A stretch of DNA of 10,331 nucleotides, from contig KQ481962.1 of NCBI GenBank assembly GCA_001430745.1, forward strand, positions 475,453 to 485,783. Direction: 5' to 3'. Positions 1 to 8,414 of the stretch are shown one piece after another. The DNA is from Auxenochlorella pyrenoidosa. Lineage: Eukaryota > Chlorophyta > Trebouxiophyceae > Chlorellales > Chlorellaceae. A model generated the notes under the pieces. It was not told where the DNA came from. It was given only the letters and a program-made list of their open reading frames with translations, and ran no database searches. Both the position numbers and the translations under genes were made by a program. How positions within the stretch are numbered: the stretch's first letter is position 1; each line of letters opens with the position of its first letter.

Positions 1-17
1 CCCCCCACCCCCCCCAG
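1..17 (+). other. Pyrimidine tract and 3' splice site of an upstream FANCD2 intron
   Basis: The window opens with an almost pure C run ending in AG at 16-17. The reading frame of the first FANCD2 exon begins directly after it with a two-base partial codon. This fits the polypyrimidine tract and acceptor of an intron that starts outside the window. Confidence 0.65.
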
Positions 18-3000
18 CCTGCAACGCCCTGGACCAGGAGCTGGGCGAGGAGGCCATGGAGCAGCACGACAGCGACAACTTCTGGAGCCTGGTGGCCAGC
101 GGCACGCAGGTGCGCGCCTGCGCATGGCAGGCGCCCCCATGGGGCACGCGTGGAAGCCCGCTCCCTGCGGGGTCTGCCTGGGCGCATTCGCTGCACAGCA
201 CAGGCCTGAAAGTGCAAACTGGGGGCTCACAGGGGAGGTGCACTGTGTGGCAAGCTCTGGTGCACTTGCATGCACGCCATGCCCCCTGCCCTCCCTGCCC
301 CATGCATGCGTGCAGGCGGGGCAAATCCAGGCGGCCGCCGATGCCAGCCTTGTTCCGCTTGACATTCCGGCGGCCAAGGCAGCGCTGTCGCCCACGACGG
401 CGGCCTCCAGGCAAGCCGGGGGCAGTGGGCTCTTAGCAGCCTGGGCGGCTTGCACACTGATGGGAAGGGCCTTTGCCATTGCCATGGGCAAAGCGTGGCA
501 TCCACCGTGGCCATTGAGGCCCTCATGACAGCGCAACCTTCTGCTGTCATCCTGGCAAGCACTCAGCCCCAGCCTGCCGCCCGGACCGCCTGCAGGGTGC
601 GCACCCTGGTCTTTGACTGCGTGCGCCAGCTGCTGCTGTGGCCGGGGCTGGCGGAGCCGGGCAGCCGCCCCGTGCTGCGCGCGCTGCTGGCTGCCTTCCA
701 CAAGTCGGGGCCGCAGATGCTGGAGGAAGGTGGGAGCGGGCCACAAGCCTCTCTTAATCCCTCTGGTTTGTTCTGTTGTTTGGCACGGCTGCCGCGCTCT
801 GCTGCTCTTGCGCAGCTGCTGCCGGGGGGGACAAGATGTGCTGCCAGCAAGGCGAACCCCGGGGGTGCCCCGCCAGCTGCTGCCGTGAGGGCCTTGCCTC
901 CAGGTCGCATGCCCCTGTCTGATACGGCCAGTTGCCTGTGCCTTGCAGGCCAGGAATGGGATGCCATGCAGGCCATCAAGCCCTGCGCGACCCACTTCAT
1001 GGCGCAGGTGAGCCGGAAGTCAACGACTTAGATGCGCCTGCGCCGCCACCCGGGGCGCATCAGCGACCCTGCAACAACCAAGCACAGGGCAGCATGGCTG
1101 GCGGCCCAGACGATGGGCTGCCCTGCCGGGGGAGTCATGCAGACCACCTCGCCCATGCATACCTGCGCCGCGCCCCTCCCTGGCCCCTGCAGCTGCCATC
1201 CATGGGCTCTGACCAGCCCACCACCGACAGCCCCTCCCACCAGCATGCCTGCCTGGTCATCCTGGATGCGCTGGCAACGCTGCTCGACCGCCTGAGCAGC
1301 ACGGGTGTGCTGCAGGGGCTGGGACTGTGGGGCGGCCATGGGTCTGACTGAAAAGGGGTTTGGTGTGCGCACAGAGTGCCAACGGGGCGCGCTGCACGCA
1401 TGACCGTGGCCTTGCAGCGCGGTCAGCTTACAGCTCTCGCTGCTTCCTCCTGGTGCAGAGCTGTCCAGGGCAAGCCTTCAGCTCAAGGGCAAGCTCGGGT
1501 GAGCACTGGTTTTCCCTGGCTGCATCCTTGGGATGCGCTTCTCCCAGCAAGTGCTTCCCAGGCATGGACCGGGTTGCGAGATTGCTCATGTTATATCGCG
1601 CCCTCCTGCCTCGTGCAGCCAGCGCATCACTCGCGCGGCAGAGGCCGTCCTGCAGCAGGCCTGCCTGGACTCAGGGGGCAAGGCAAGTGCGGCAGGCAGC
1701 GGGCAGGCACATGCGGGCAATGGTGCTGTCCTTACCTGTGTGTGCCGCTGGAGCATGCTCGGCGGAGTTTTGGGTGTGCTCCCCTGGGGGTCTGGTGTCG
1801 GCGTCCCGCCGCCTCCTCGTGGGCCCCCTAACGCCCAGCCAACATGCTTGCTCCCGCCGGCAGGACACCGGCGGCGCCGCCTGGAAGGGGCGCGGGCCCC
1901 TGCTGGCCGACGTGCTGCGGCTGTACCTGTGCCACCGGCAAAGCCAGGGCGACTCGGTGGCGGGGGTGGTGGAGGCGGTGCTGGAGCTGGCCAGCGAGTC
2001 GCTCGTCCAGGTGCGGCGGCAAGCAGAGCACGCCCGCTGGCGGTGGGGGGTGGGGGTGGTGGGGGTGCGTGGGTGGGTGGGGGGGGGGTTGGGGGGCGCG
2101 CCCGGGCGGCGGCGGGCGGTGTGGACGCCGAGGAAGAGGGGCTGGGCGATCGCGAGGCCCTTGTGGTGCAGCAAGTGCGGGCAGACCCGCCGTGCTGCAG
2201 CTGCCACCCCTGCGCCCGTTCTCCGTGCTCCACCCCCCCGCAGGTCACGGAGAAGACGACTGGTAAGGAGGCTGCTGAGCCGGTGGACCCCTTCCCCTCG
2301 CTCAGCGGCGCCACCCTCTCCATCTGGTACCGCGTCTGCTTCGAGCAGCTGCAGGCAGGCTGGGTTCGGGGCGGGTTTGCAGGAGCCGTAGTCTTTGCCG
2401 TGGGGAGGAGGGCGGCGGCGCAGCAGCGGGACGCATCGTCGTTTGGCGGCCAGCTTTGCTGCCACAAGCCCGCAGCCAGGGATGGGTGCGGGCATACGCT
2501 GGCCCCGCTGAGCCTGCTGTGCCCGGGAAACCACACCCAGCACAGCAGGGCATATCATGTGCACAGGATCACGTGCGCCTGCCCTGCCCCTCCGTCCCCT
2601 GGCCCCCTCCAAATGTGCAGGCGGCCTTTGAGCGGGTGGTGGAGAGCGCGGCGGGGCTGGAGAAGCTGCAGGGCTCCAAGATGGCGGGGGCGGGGCGCGA
2701 GGTGCTGGAGCCGATCCAGGCGGGGATGAAGGTGGGCTCAGTGCAGCGCTGGGCCCGCGGCGGGCCCGCTTGGTCGCTGTGCGCCTTTTTGTCAGAGCGC
2801 CGGCGGAAGGGCCCATCGGGCAAGGTGTCATCATCTGGGGGGCTTGGAACGGTCGATGGGAGGTGTGCAGTACGCTTATGCCCAGCGTGCACTGCCCATT
2901 CACTCCCCCACACCTGGCCTGCAGTCTGCCTCCGCTGCCTTCCTGGCTCTTCTGACGGTGATCAAGGGGCAGCCCTATCGCGTGCCGGTGAGGCCGCCCA

Positions 3001-4594
3001 CCCTCTGAGCACTCGGGCAGGCCGCATGCATTGCTGCAGCCGCTGCAGGCAGCATACGGAAGTAACCACAGAGCGCATGCAGGCCCGCTTGCAGCCCGCC
3101 CGCCGGCACGCTCCCCCGCTGCGCACTTTTGACTCCAGGCCTGCACCCTTCCTGCCCGGCCCCCGTGGCTGCAGCTGCATGTCCAGGCCATCAAGTCGGG
3201 GGGCAAGTTCCTGGAGACCCTGCTGCGCGCGCTGCCCTTCTGGGCGCGCCTGTTCAGGATGCCGGAGCACCAGGCGGCTTTCCGAGCCATGGTCAGTGCT
3301 CTGTCGCCCGCCGGCGCAAGCGCCTGGCGGCGTGCATCACTTGCAGCACGCCCGTCGGGTTGGGTTGCCTGCAGCATCCCTGGACAGCGTGCGTGGCACC
3401 CGCATGCTGGCGGGCACTGCACGCCGCCGGATGCCGGACCATGCTTCCCCAGTTCCCGCCCACGGCTGCCCCGCAGGTCAAGGACGTGCAGATGGGGACG
3501 CGCACGCTGCAGGCGCTGTGCAGCGAGGGGAAGTACCACAAAGGTGCGCCTGCGCCGGGCAGGGAGCGCCTCGTGCTGCAGCAGCGCAAGCCAGTCAGCC
3601 AGCCGGCCTGCCGCCCGTATGCCTGGCATCAAGGGCGTGTGCCGCAGCCCATGGGAGGCCAGGCGTCGAACCCAGCTGATGCCCGCCCTGCCTGGCCTCC
3701 CGTCGGGCTGCAGCCATGGCCGTGACCTCGCGGGTGCCTGCCCTCAAGCGCACCGTGGAGCGGTTTGTCTTCAGCATCAAGGTCTTCCTGACAGGTGCTC
3801 CTGTGGGGAGGGGGGGGGGGGGGGGGGGTGCGTCGGCTCGTAGGGCATGGCTGCTGGGTAGACACTGGCGTGTGCGCAGCCAGCCGCCAGGCCGCTACTT
3901 TGCAAGGACAGCGGGCCGCCTTGATCTGTTGGCTGAAGATGGCCATGGGAGCCCCCATTCATTGCAGAGGCGAACGCAGGGAGTGCCTTCTGGATGGGTG
4001 AGCGCTGTGCAGCTGCAGCCGCAGCGGCCCCTGCGTGGCATGCCTGCATGCTTTGTTCACGCTTTGACGAGGCCCAGAAGCTGCAGCAGCTGTCGCTTCT
4101 TCTTGACATGACTGCTGTGCTTTGGGACTGCCAAATCGTGCAGCATGCGGGCGGGAAGCCATGCTTGCTGGCCCCTGTCGGTCTGTCTGTCTGAACTGCT
4201 GGTGTGCCGACTGCACCGTCCTGCGCATCCACCCCACCCTTGCTGCCTGCAGGCACCCTGAAGAACCGAGACCTTGCCGGGCGCGAAGTGAGCTCCCAGG
4301 TGAGCGCCCGGGCTGCGCCCCGCCACGCAGGCAGCCCCCACGTGTGCTCAGCAGGCGCCGCCGCCATGCCGCACTGGCTGCACCCCTTTCCGCACGGCTG
4401 CAGATGCATGCTTGCCTCTCTGGCCCCCCTGAGCGCTGCCATCCCCCCCACCCGGGGTACCTCACGTGACCCACCTGGCATCTGCCACTCCATGCGCCCC
4501 AAAGCAGTACGTGGAGGAGGATGAGGACGCTGAGGATGAGGGCGAGTACGATGAGGAGATGGGCGAGTCGCAGTACGACGACACCTGCGCCTGA
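18..4594 (+). CDS. FANCD2: FANCD2 orthologue, C-terminal third (17 exons, 5' end outside window)
   Basis: FANCD2 pairs with FANCI, is monoubiquitinated in the nucleus and clamps DNA during interstrand crosslink repair. Exons as I read them: 18-109, 316-410, 596-729, 949-1007, 1193-1304, 1459-1498, 1619-1682, 1864-2010, 2244-2354, 2621-2731, 2925-2987, 3187-3291, 3477-3543, 3714-3794, 3968-3997, 4253-4299, 4508-4594. Phases agree throughout, giving 480 codons ending in TGA. From about residue 178 the product follows the remembered human C-terminus: a helical repeat region, then VPALKRTVE (residues 407-415), AFWMG (433-437) and TLKNRDLAG (438-446). The last is nearly identical to a human FANCD2 motif and is the decisive evidence. 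The protein ends in an acidic tail (454-475). Animal FANCD2 is about 1,450 residues, so roughly two thirds is missing upstream, including the ubiquitinated lysine region. The first four exons are supported by phase and splice sites more than by alignment. Three introns appear to start with GC. Identity is confident; individual exon edges less so. Confidence 0.9.
411..595 (+). other. GC-AG intron 2 of FANCD2
   Basis: The donor reads CCAG followed by GCAAGC, the usual form of a GC 5' splice site, and the acceptor is CTGCAG. Ending the exon at 410 leaves two codon bases, which match the single base the next exon needs. The nearest GT (425-426) would break the frame. Length is 185 nt, typical of this gene. 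Confidence 0.65.
1683..1863 (+). other. GC-AG intron 7 of FANCD2
   Basis: The donor is AAG followed by GCAAGT, a perfect GC-type donor consensus, and the acceptor is GGCAG. Both flanking exons are phase 0 here. The GT four bases further on would shift the frame. The exons before and after align with consecutive parts of the FANCD2 C-terminal region. Confidence 0.75.
2043..2098 (+). repeat. G-rich low-complexity tract with quadruplex potential in FANCD2 intron 8
   Basis: About 55 bases are almost entirely G with scattered T, including several runs of three to ten G, on the coding strand. The tract begins roughly 32 nt after the donor at 2011. Four or more closely spaced G runs meet the usual pattern for a G-quadruplex in DNA or in the pre-mRNA. 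No coding role is seen. Confidence 0.8.
2355..2620 (+). other. Probable GC-AG intron 9 of FANCD2
   Basis: The exon appears to end CTGCAG with donor GCAGGC; the acceptor is TGTGCAG. Splicing here joins FEQLQ to AAFERV, aligning without gaps to the remembered human protein across this point. A GT 15 bases downstream (TGG followed by GTTCGG) also keeps the frame but would add five residues while itself being a weak donor. The GC choice is therefore likely but not certain. Confidence 0.55.
3805..3828 (+). repeat. Poly-G tract (G4, A, G19) in FANCD2 intron 14
   Basis: A run of 19 G (3810-3828), preceded by GGGGA, lies only about ten bases inside the intron that starts at 3795, on the coding strand. 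Such a homopolymer is prone to length change and sequencing error, so its exact length should not be trusted. Confidence 0.85.
3968..3997 (+). other. 30-nt microexon of FANCD2
   Basis: This exon lies between acceptor ATTGCAG and donor GTGAGC and carries only nine whole codons plus two split ones. It supplies AFWMG, matching the conserved AFW-hydrophobic-G stretch just before the TLKNRDL motif in FANCD2. Using the acceptor at 3967 rather than the later AG at 3978-3979 gives a gapless fit to the remembered human protein. Confidence 0.8.
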
Positions 4595-5195
4595 CTCGTG
4601 GCGTACGGGGGACACAAGCGGCCGAGGGGGCGCTCAGAGTCAACTGCCAGCCTGTCCTTGCCGAGCGCGGCCCGGGCATGGCGGTGCAGCAAGCCGGCGG
4701 CCGGCGGCACGGCGACACGCGCTGCTCGGGAGGCTGCAGGGCGCAGCAGCAGCTGCTGTGAATGCTTTGTCAACCGTGTGCGCTGCTCTCTAGGTGTAGA
4801 TTAAACAGAAATGGCGCTCGCACGTGCACCCAAGTCATGCAAAATCGTTCAAACTGTGGACAGCACAGGCACCAGCGTGGGCAGCCCACCCAGGCTGCAC
4901 CCGCCTGGCAGCCCGGAGCACCCACAGGGTGCGCCGCAGCAGCGCCTCACACCTCATCCTACATTACTCTGCCGTGAGCTCAGCTCTGATCGCTGGCTGC
5001 CAGGAGGGCCCATCACACACAGAAACTTGCACTTGTGGCTTCATGCAGGGGCATGCAGAGGTGGGAACGACAACAGGGTGCCAAAAGTGGGATGAGCTGC
5101 ATTCTTCGCCAGGGGCGCATCAGCGCCCTGCCCTACTGTAATGTCATCAGTGCTGCGGGCGCAGCGCACACAGCCCAGGCCAGGGCCAGGCAGCG
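4595..5195. other. Convergent intergenic region: two 3' UTRs, no gene seen
   Basis: This stretch separates the FANCD2 stop (4594, plus strand) from the stop of the zinc-finger gene (5196, minus strand). Short open frames on both strands have no recognisable composition or motif, and I see no RNA gene. It probably holds the two 3' untranslated regions, which are commonly several hundred bases long in green algae. A TGTAGATTAAAC stretch near 4794 is locally AT-rich. Confidence 0.6.
5137..5141 (+). terminator. TGTAA polyadenylation signal, likely for FANCD2
   Basis: TGTAA is the standard chlorophyte poly(A) signal, normally 10-20 bases before the cleavage site. This copy is on the FANCD2 strand, 543 bases past its stop and only about 55 bases before the facing gene's stop codon. 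I saw no TGTAA for the minus-strand gene in this intergenic region. Five-base motifs occur by chance, so support is moderate. Confidence 0.45.
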
Positions 5196-7429
5196 TCACA
5201 CGGCTGGGGGCAGGGCCAGGCGCAGCGCAGTCTCCATCAGCTTGGCGGCGGCGCTGTGCAGCCCGCCAGCCAGCAGCGCGCGCAGCCGGGCCTCCTGCGG
5301 CGGGGACAATGCGGCGGGGGCGTTACAGTCTCGCAGTGGGCGCGTTGTGAGTGGTCAAGCGCTTGAAAACTAGCAGGTCCGGGCTGTACGCCTCTTGGAT
5401 AGCAACTGAGCCTCCCAAAAGATCGACGCGCATGCAGGGCCGGCGCCCAGCCCACGCACACCTTGGCGGCCTGCTGGTGGGCGGGCAGGGTGTCCATCAG
5501 GGAGGAGAAGGCGGCAGCCAGGTCGGCGGTCAGCCCGGCGCCGGCCGCCGCCGGCGCGCTTGCCGCCGCCACGAGCGCCTCAAAAATGTCCTGCTGATGC
5601 GTGGGCTGCTGCGCCTGCTGCTGCTCCTGCTGCGCTGCCTGCTGCACTGCCTGCTGCGCCTGCTGCTGCTGCGCCTGCTGCGCTGCCTGCTGCTGCGCCT
5701 GCTGCTGCGCCTGTTGCGCCACCTGCTGCTGCGCCTGCTGGCGAGAGCCTCGGAGAGTGGCATCAGTGGTGCCTACAGCAGCTGCTGCTGCTGCCTCCGT
5801 GGTGGTTGTGGCGGGCTGGTTGGGCTGGCTGTGCGGCCGGCTGCAGCGCAGGCGCTTGGCTGCAGGCTCCGCCCCCACACCCTGGCTGCCGTCCGCAAGG
5901 CACCGCTGCCGCTTTGCTGGATCCTGCACAGATTTGCTGCTGGTCTGCTTAAGAGCCAACTTGTAGCAATTGCTGCACAGCCAGCGCTTGCCGGTGGTGG
6001 GGTGCTGCCGCCAGCCTGCGTAGGGGCCCATGGTTGCGCCAGGGCTGCTTCTGCTGCACTGCAGGCAGCACACCCCCAGCGGCTTCTCCTCGCCGTTGTG
6101 GTTGCGCATGTAATCGCGGCAGCTAGCGCACAGCCGCTGGTCTGTGGTGGGGTGGCGCGCCCAGCGGCAGGCGCTGCCAGTGCCACAGTGGGAGCATCCT
6201 GCCTGCTCTGCGGGCCTTTCCTGCCGCCCCCGCTGGCGCGCCCGCTCCTTCTGCTGCTTCTGCTTCTGCTTCTGCTTCTGCTTCTGCTGCCCCATCCTGC
6301 CTTTATCCTGCCGCCCCTGCTTGGCCTGCTCGAGCGCCTCAGAGAAGCAGCGGCCGCACAGCCAGCAATCGCCAGTGGTCGGGTGGGGCCGCCAGGCAGC
6401 ATACGGGCCCCTTGTCGCGCCGGGGCTGTCCCTGCTGCACTGCAGGCAGCGCATGCCCACCGGCCGCTCCTCGCCGTGGCGATCCAGGTACTGGTGACAG
6501 GTGCCGCACAGCCACTCGGGAGTGGTGGGGTGGCGCCGCCAGCGGCCTGTGCTGTCCGTGCCGCAGTTGGAGCACATGCGCGCGCCCATCTTTCTGCCGT
6601 CAGGCTGCTCCTGCGTCTGCCCCGGCCCCTCCTCCACTGGAGCCAGGCCTCGCAGCTGCGTGCCATCCTGAGGAGCATGCGCCTGCTCGCACGTGCCGCT
6701 GTGGCCAGATCCGGTGCCGCAGGATGCTGGTGCTGCCGCCGTCGTGAGCGGCTGCCCGTGGCAAGGAGTTGGAGATGGCACCTCCTGCTGCTGCTCGTGC
6801 TGCTGCTGCTGCCGTTGATGGTGCGTGGGCGCTGGGCCTGCAAGCTCTGCTCCCGAAGATTGGCCCGCGCTGTCGCTGCCTGCCGCAGAAGTGGGCACCT
6901 GCCTATGCGCAGCTGGCCCTGGCTGCGGCTCACGGGGCTGCCACTGCAGCGGGTGGGCCTGCTTCCTGCAATGCTTCTCCACACCCTTCTGCAGCCTCAA
7001 CGATGCATGCACTGGCGCTGGCGGCTGCAGCACTGGCGGCTGCGATATCACATCTGGAGGCAGCGCAGGCGGCGGCGGCGGCAGCGGCAGTTGCTGCTGT
7101 TGCTGCACCGGTGGGCGGCGCGGTGGCTCGCGAGCGGGCAGAGATCCGGGCGAGGGCTGTGCCTCACCCTCGCAGCGCTGCTGCCCACCCTGCAGAGATG
7201 AGGCGGGCTGCTGGCTGTTGCTGTGGCCCTGAGGAGAAAGCGGCGAACTGGGAGCATTGGGACCTGGCTGCTGCACCTGCGTGCTGCTCAGGTGTGTTGG
7301 TTGTGTGACAGGCACTGGCGGGTCTGGCAGGCCAGCCCGCGCAGCAACCAGCGGACACGCTGGCAGGGCTGCTGGTTCCGCAACGGGCGGCGTCTGCAGC
7401 GGCACCTCCATACCTGCAGACAGGAGCAT
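5196..7429 (-). CDS. Q-rich protein with four GATA-like zinc fingers, probable transcription factor
   Basis: Two exons: 5462-7429 and 5196-5294 (intron 5295-5461, GT-AG, phase 0), about 688 residues, TGA stop. From the ATG at 7429 there are four C-X2-C...C-X2-C fingers: cysteines 286/289/308/311 (spacing 18, plant GATA type), 328/331/358/361 (spacing 26), 412/415/434/437 (spacing 18) and 455/458/485/488 (spacing 26). CSNCGT, WRR, LC and LDRHG resemble GATA fingers, which bind GATA-core DNA in the nucleus. All four carry W-R/A-x-H-P-T-T where GATA factors usually have a GP. A KQ-repeat linker separates the pairs. Basic clusters near 506-528 (KRQR, PAAKRLR) look like a nuclear localisation signal. 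The N-terminal half is P/Q/S-rich and disordered-looking, and a Q/A tract lies near 564-613. The last exon restores an alanine/leucine-rich helix ending in PPAV. The start is uncertain: the ATG at 7411 has a better context (G at -3, G at +4), and a spliced start at 7587 is possible. DNA target and regulated process are unknown. Confidence 0.8.
5295..5461 (-). other. Intron near the 3' end of the zinc-finger gene
   Basis: The donor AAG followed by GTGTGC (GT at 5460-5461) and the acceptor GCCGCAG (AG at 5295-5296) are both good. Splicing is phase 0 and joins AHQQAAK to EARLRALL, extending a helical segment to a TGA at 5196-5198. Reading straight through instead gives a basic, proline-rich tail with no family character, so I prefer the spliced form. 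Confidence 0.75.
5591..5740 (-). repeat. CAG-rich tract encoding a glutamine/alanine repeat
   Basis: Some 50 codons are nearly all CAG and GCG/GCC, giving alternating QQ and A blocks with a period of three to four residues. In the protein this sits between the zinc fingers and the C-terminal helix, a place where transcription factors often carry activation or coiled-coil segments. On the opposite strand it reads as a long leucine-rich open frame, which is a shadow. Confidence 0.85.
5966..6196 (-). repeat. Second GATA-finger pair (copy 2 of an internal duplication)
   Basis: It encodes an 18-spaced finger (CSHC...CASC) followed by a 26-spaced finger (CLQC...CSNC). Order and spacing match the pair at 6347-6574. 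The 26-spaced fingers share CLQCSR-x-SPGAT-x-GPYA and HPTTG. The copy has diverged mainly at positions between the cysteines. Confidence 0.85.
6251..6288 (-). repeat. Hexanucleotide repeat encoding a KQ linker
   Basis: On the plus strand this reads as CTTCTG repeated about five times; on the coding strand it gives alternating lysine and glutamine. It lies in the basic linker between the two zinc-finger pairs (KERARQRGR follows) and could vary in length between strains. Confidence 0.85.
6347..6574 (-). repeat. First GATA-finger pair (copy 1 of an internal duplication)
   Basis: It encodes CSNC-X18-CGTC followed, after a short HQYLDRHGEERP-like stretch, by CLQC-X26-CGRC. The stretch after the first finger resembles the LY-LK-HG-RP tail of GATA domains and supports the family call. 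The pair is repeated at 5966-6196. Confidence 0.85.
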
Positions 7430-7476
7430 TGAACTCAATAGCAGGCTGTTGTAAGACGTGCTGGGGTAGGATGGCG

Positions 7477-7587
7477 TTAGGAGGCTTGTGCGGCTGCCTT
7501 GCTCCTGGCCCCGCTGTTGCTGCCCCAGCGTGGCGGCACTGGCGCCACAGCAATTGTCTCGTCTGGTGCACCAAACCCTACGTGCAT
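7477..7587 (-). other. Upstream ATG: 36-codon leader ORF or spliced first exon of the zinc-finger gene
   Basis: An ATG at 7587 with A at -3 opens a 36-codon frame ending in TAA at 7477, upstream of the main ATG. Alternatively, a GT donor at 7571 (after 16 coding bases) and the CTGTCTGCAG acceptor ending at 7414 would form a 158-nt intron in the correct phase. The protein would then begin MHVGFGMEVPLQ. The strong acceptor directly before GT-ATG-G makes the spliced model attractive. The sequence alone cannot decide. Confidence 0.4.
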
Positions 7588-7855
7588 CTTCGAACCCGGC
7601 GAAAATGTGCGTGAGAAGCTCAAGAGCCCGCGGTCTGACAAGACCCGAAGCGGCGAATGCAGGGGAATGTGAAGAAGCGCCCCCGGGGCCGAACACGAAT
7701 TAGAGACACCAGAGGGCGGACAGAGCAAGCGTTGGAAGCTTTCGAGACTCCGGTTTCTGCAAGAGAAACTCTCGACGCTGCGAGCGCTGCGCCGCCACTG
7801 GCCGGCTGCGCGCGCGTTGAGGACACACAAGGCTCCCTTGTGTACTGTAGGGCTG

Positions 7856-7905
7856 CCTGCATATACAATCCTGCATATACGACGGGTGGGTATCAGCATA
7901 TATGC
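7856..7905 (-). promoter_or_regulatory. TATA-like cluster upstream of the zinc-finger gene
   Basis: Two copies of CCTGCATATAC (7856-7866, 7870-7880) lie 14 bases apart, followed by the perfect palindrome GCATATATGC (7896-7905). These are the most TATA-like sequences in this GC-rich window. They lie about 270-320 bases upstream of the ATG at 7587 and about 430-480 upstream of 7429. A promoter role is inferred from position and composition only. Confidence 0.35.
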
Positions 7906-8414
7906 ATGGTTGCTGACAGGGAAGATGATTTCCCTTTCTCATGCTCCTCTTCCCTGCCCTGCCTGCCAGGCTGCAGTTGCACCCACAAATGAACGCAGCT
8001 TTCACCTCTTGCAAGAGAATTTTAGTCCAGAAACGCAGAATGAAATCAGGGACGCTAGCAAGTCGACGATGGGAGAAGAATAGCAGGCAGCTGACAACAG
8101 CAGGTGGGCGAGGGATCGGAGCAACAGTGTTGAGGGAGGATGCGGTTCCAAAGTGGGTTGAGGGCAGCCCCAGCGAAGGCGCGACCCGCCCTGGCCTGGC
8201 GCGAATAGGGCAGGCCAGGGACTGGCAGGCAGCGCCGGGCGGATACGTCAGCGGAAGGCGAGAGCAGGCAACAGGAGCCAACATGGTGTCACCACAGAAA
8301 TGGCTGTGGAGCCCCGCTGTCAGCAGGCCTGCTGCACCGGTGAAATGCACTCCCTCCCGGGCAGGCGCCTGCCGGGCGGCGGTGCAGGCGCGGAGGGGGG
8401 CAGGCGGGGGTTGC

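Larger units (their letters stand above)
7430..8414. other. Leader and intergenic region between the zinc-finger gene and NTRC
   Basis: Both flanking genes run on the minus strand, so this holds the 3' UTR of NTRC (right) and the promoter and 5' leader of the zinc-finger gene (left). It is more AT-rich than the rest, especially about 7830-8100. Open frames here, including a 251-codon plus-strand one at 7941-8696 that runs into NTRC exons, have no recognisable features. I saw no TGTAA on the NTRC strand. No RNA gene was recognised. Confidence 0.6.

Noticed and set aside
1418..1498. Longer version of FANCD2 exon 6 starting at 1418
   Set aside because: The phase does not match the next exon; starting at 1459 restores the frame and joins the helices as in the family.
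1671..3632. 653-codon open frame on the minus strand opposite FANCD2
   Set aside because: It crosses many FANCD2 exons and introns, has low-complexity proline/alanine/arginine composition and no domain. Long antisense frames are expected at this G+C.
1052..5125. 14-base repeat GGGGCGCATCAGCG at 1052 and 5112
   Set aside because: One such match is near chance expectation in 10 kb of GC-rich DNA, and flanking bases do not extend it convincingly.
5323..5327. TGTAA on the minus strand as poly(A) signal of the zinc-finger gene
   Set aside because: It lies inside the proposed last intron (5295-5461), upstream of the stop codon. It would matter only if an unspliced short form exists.
5351..7201. 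616-codon leucine-rich open frame on the plus strand
   Set aside because: It is the complement of the CAG-rich zinc-finger gene: CTG codons mirror its CAG codons. The minus strand has clear cysteine motifs instead.
7450..7454. TGTAA on the plus strand
   Set aside because: No plus-strand gene lies upstream; it falls in the leader of a minus-strand gene, so it is probably chance.
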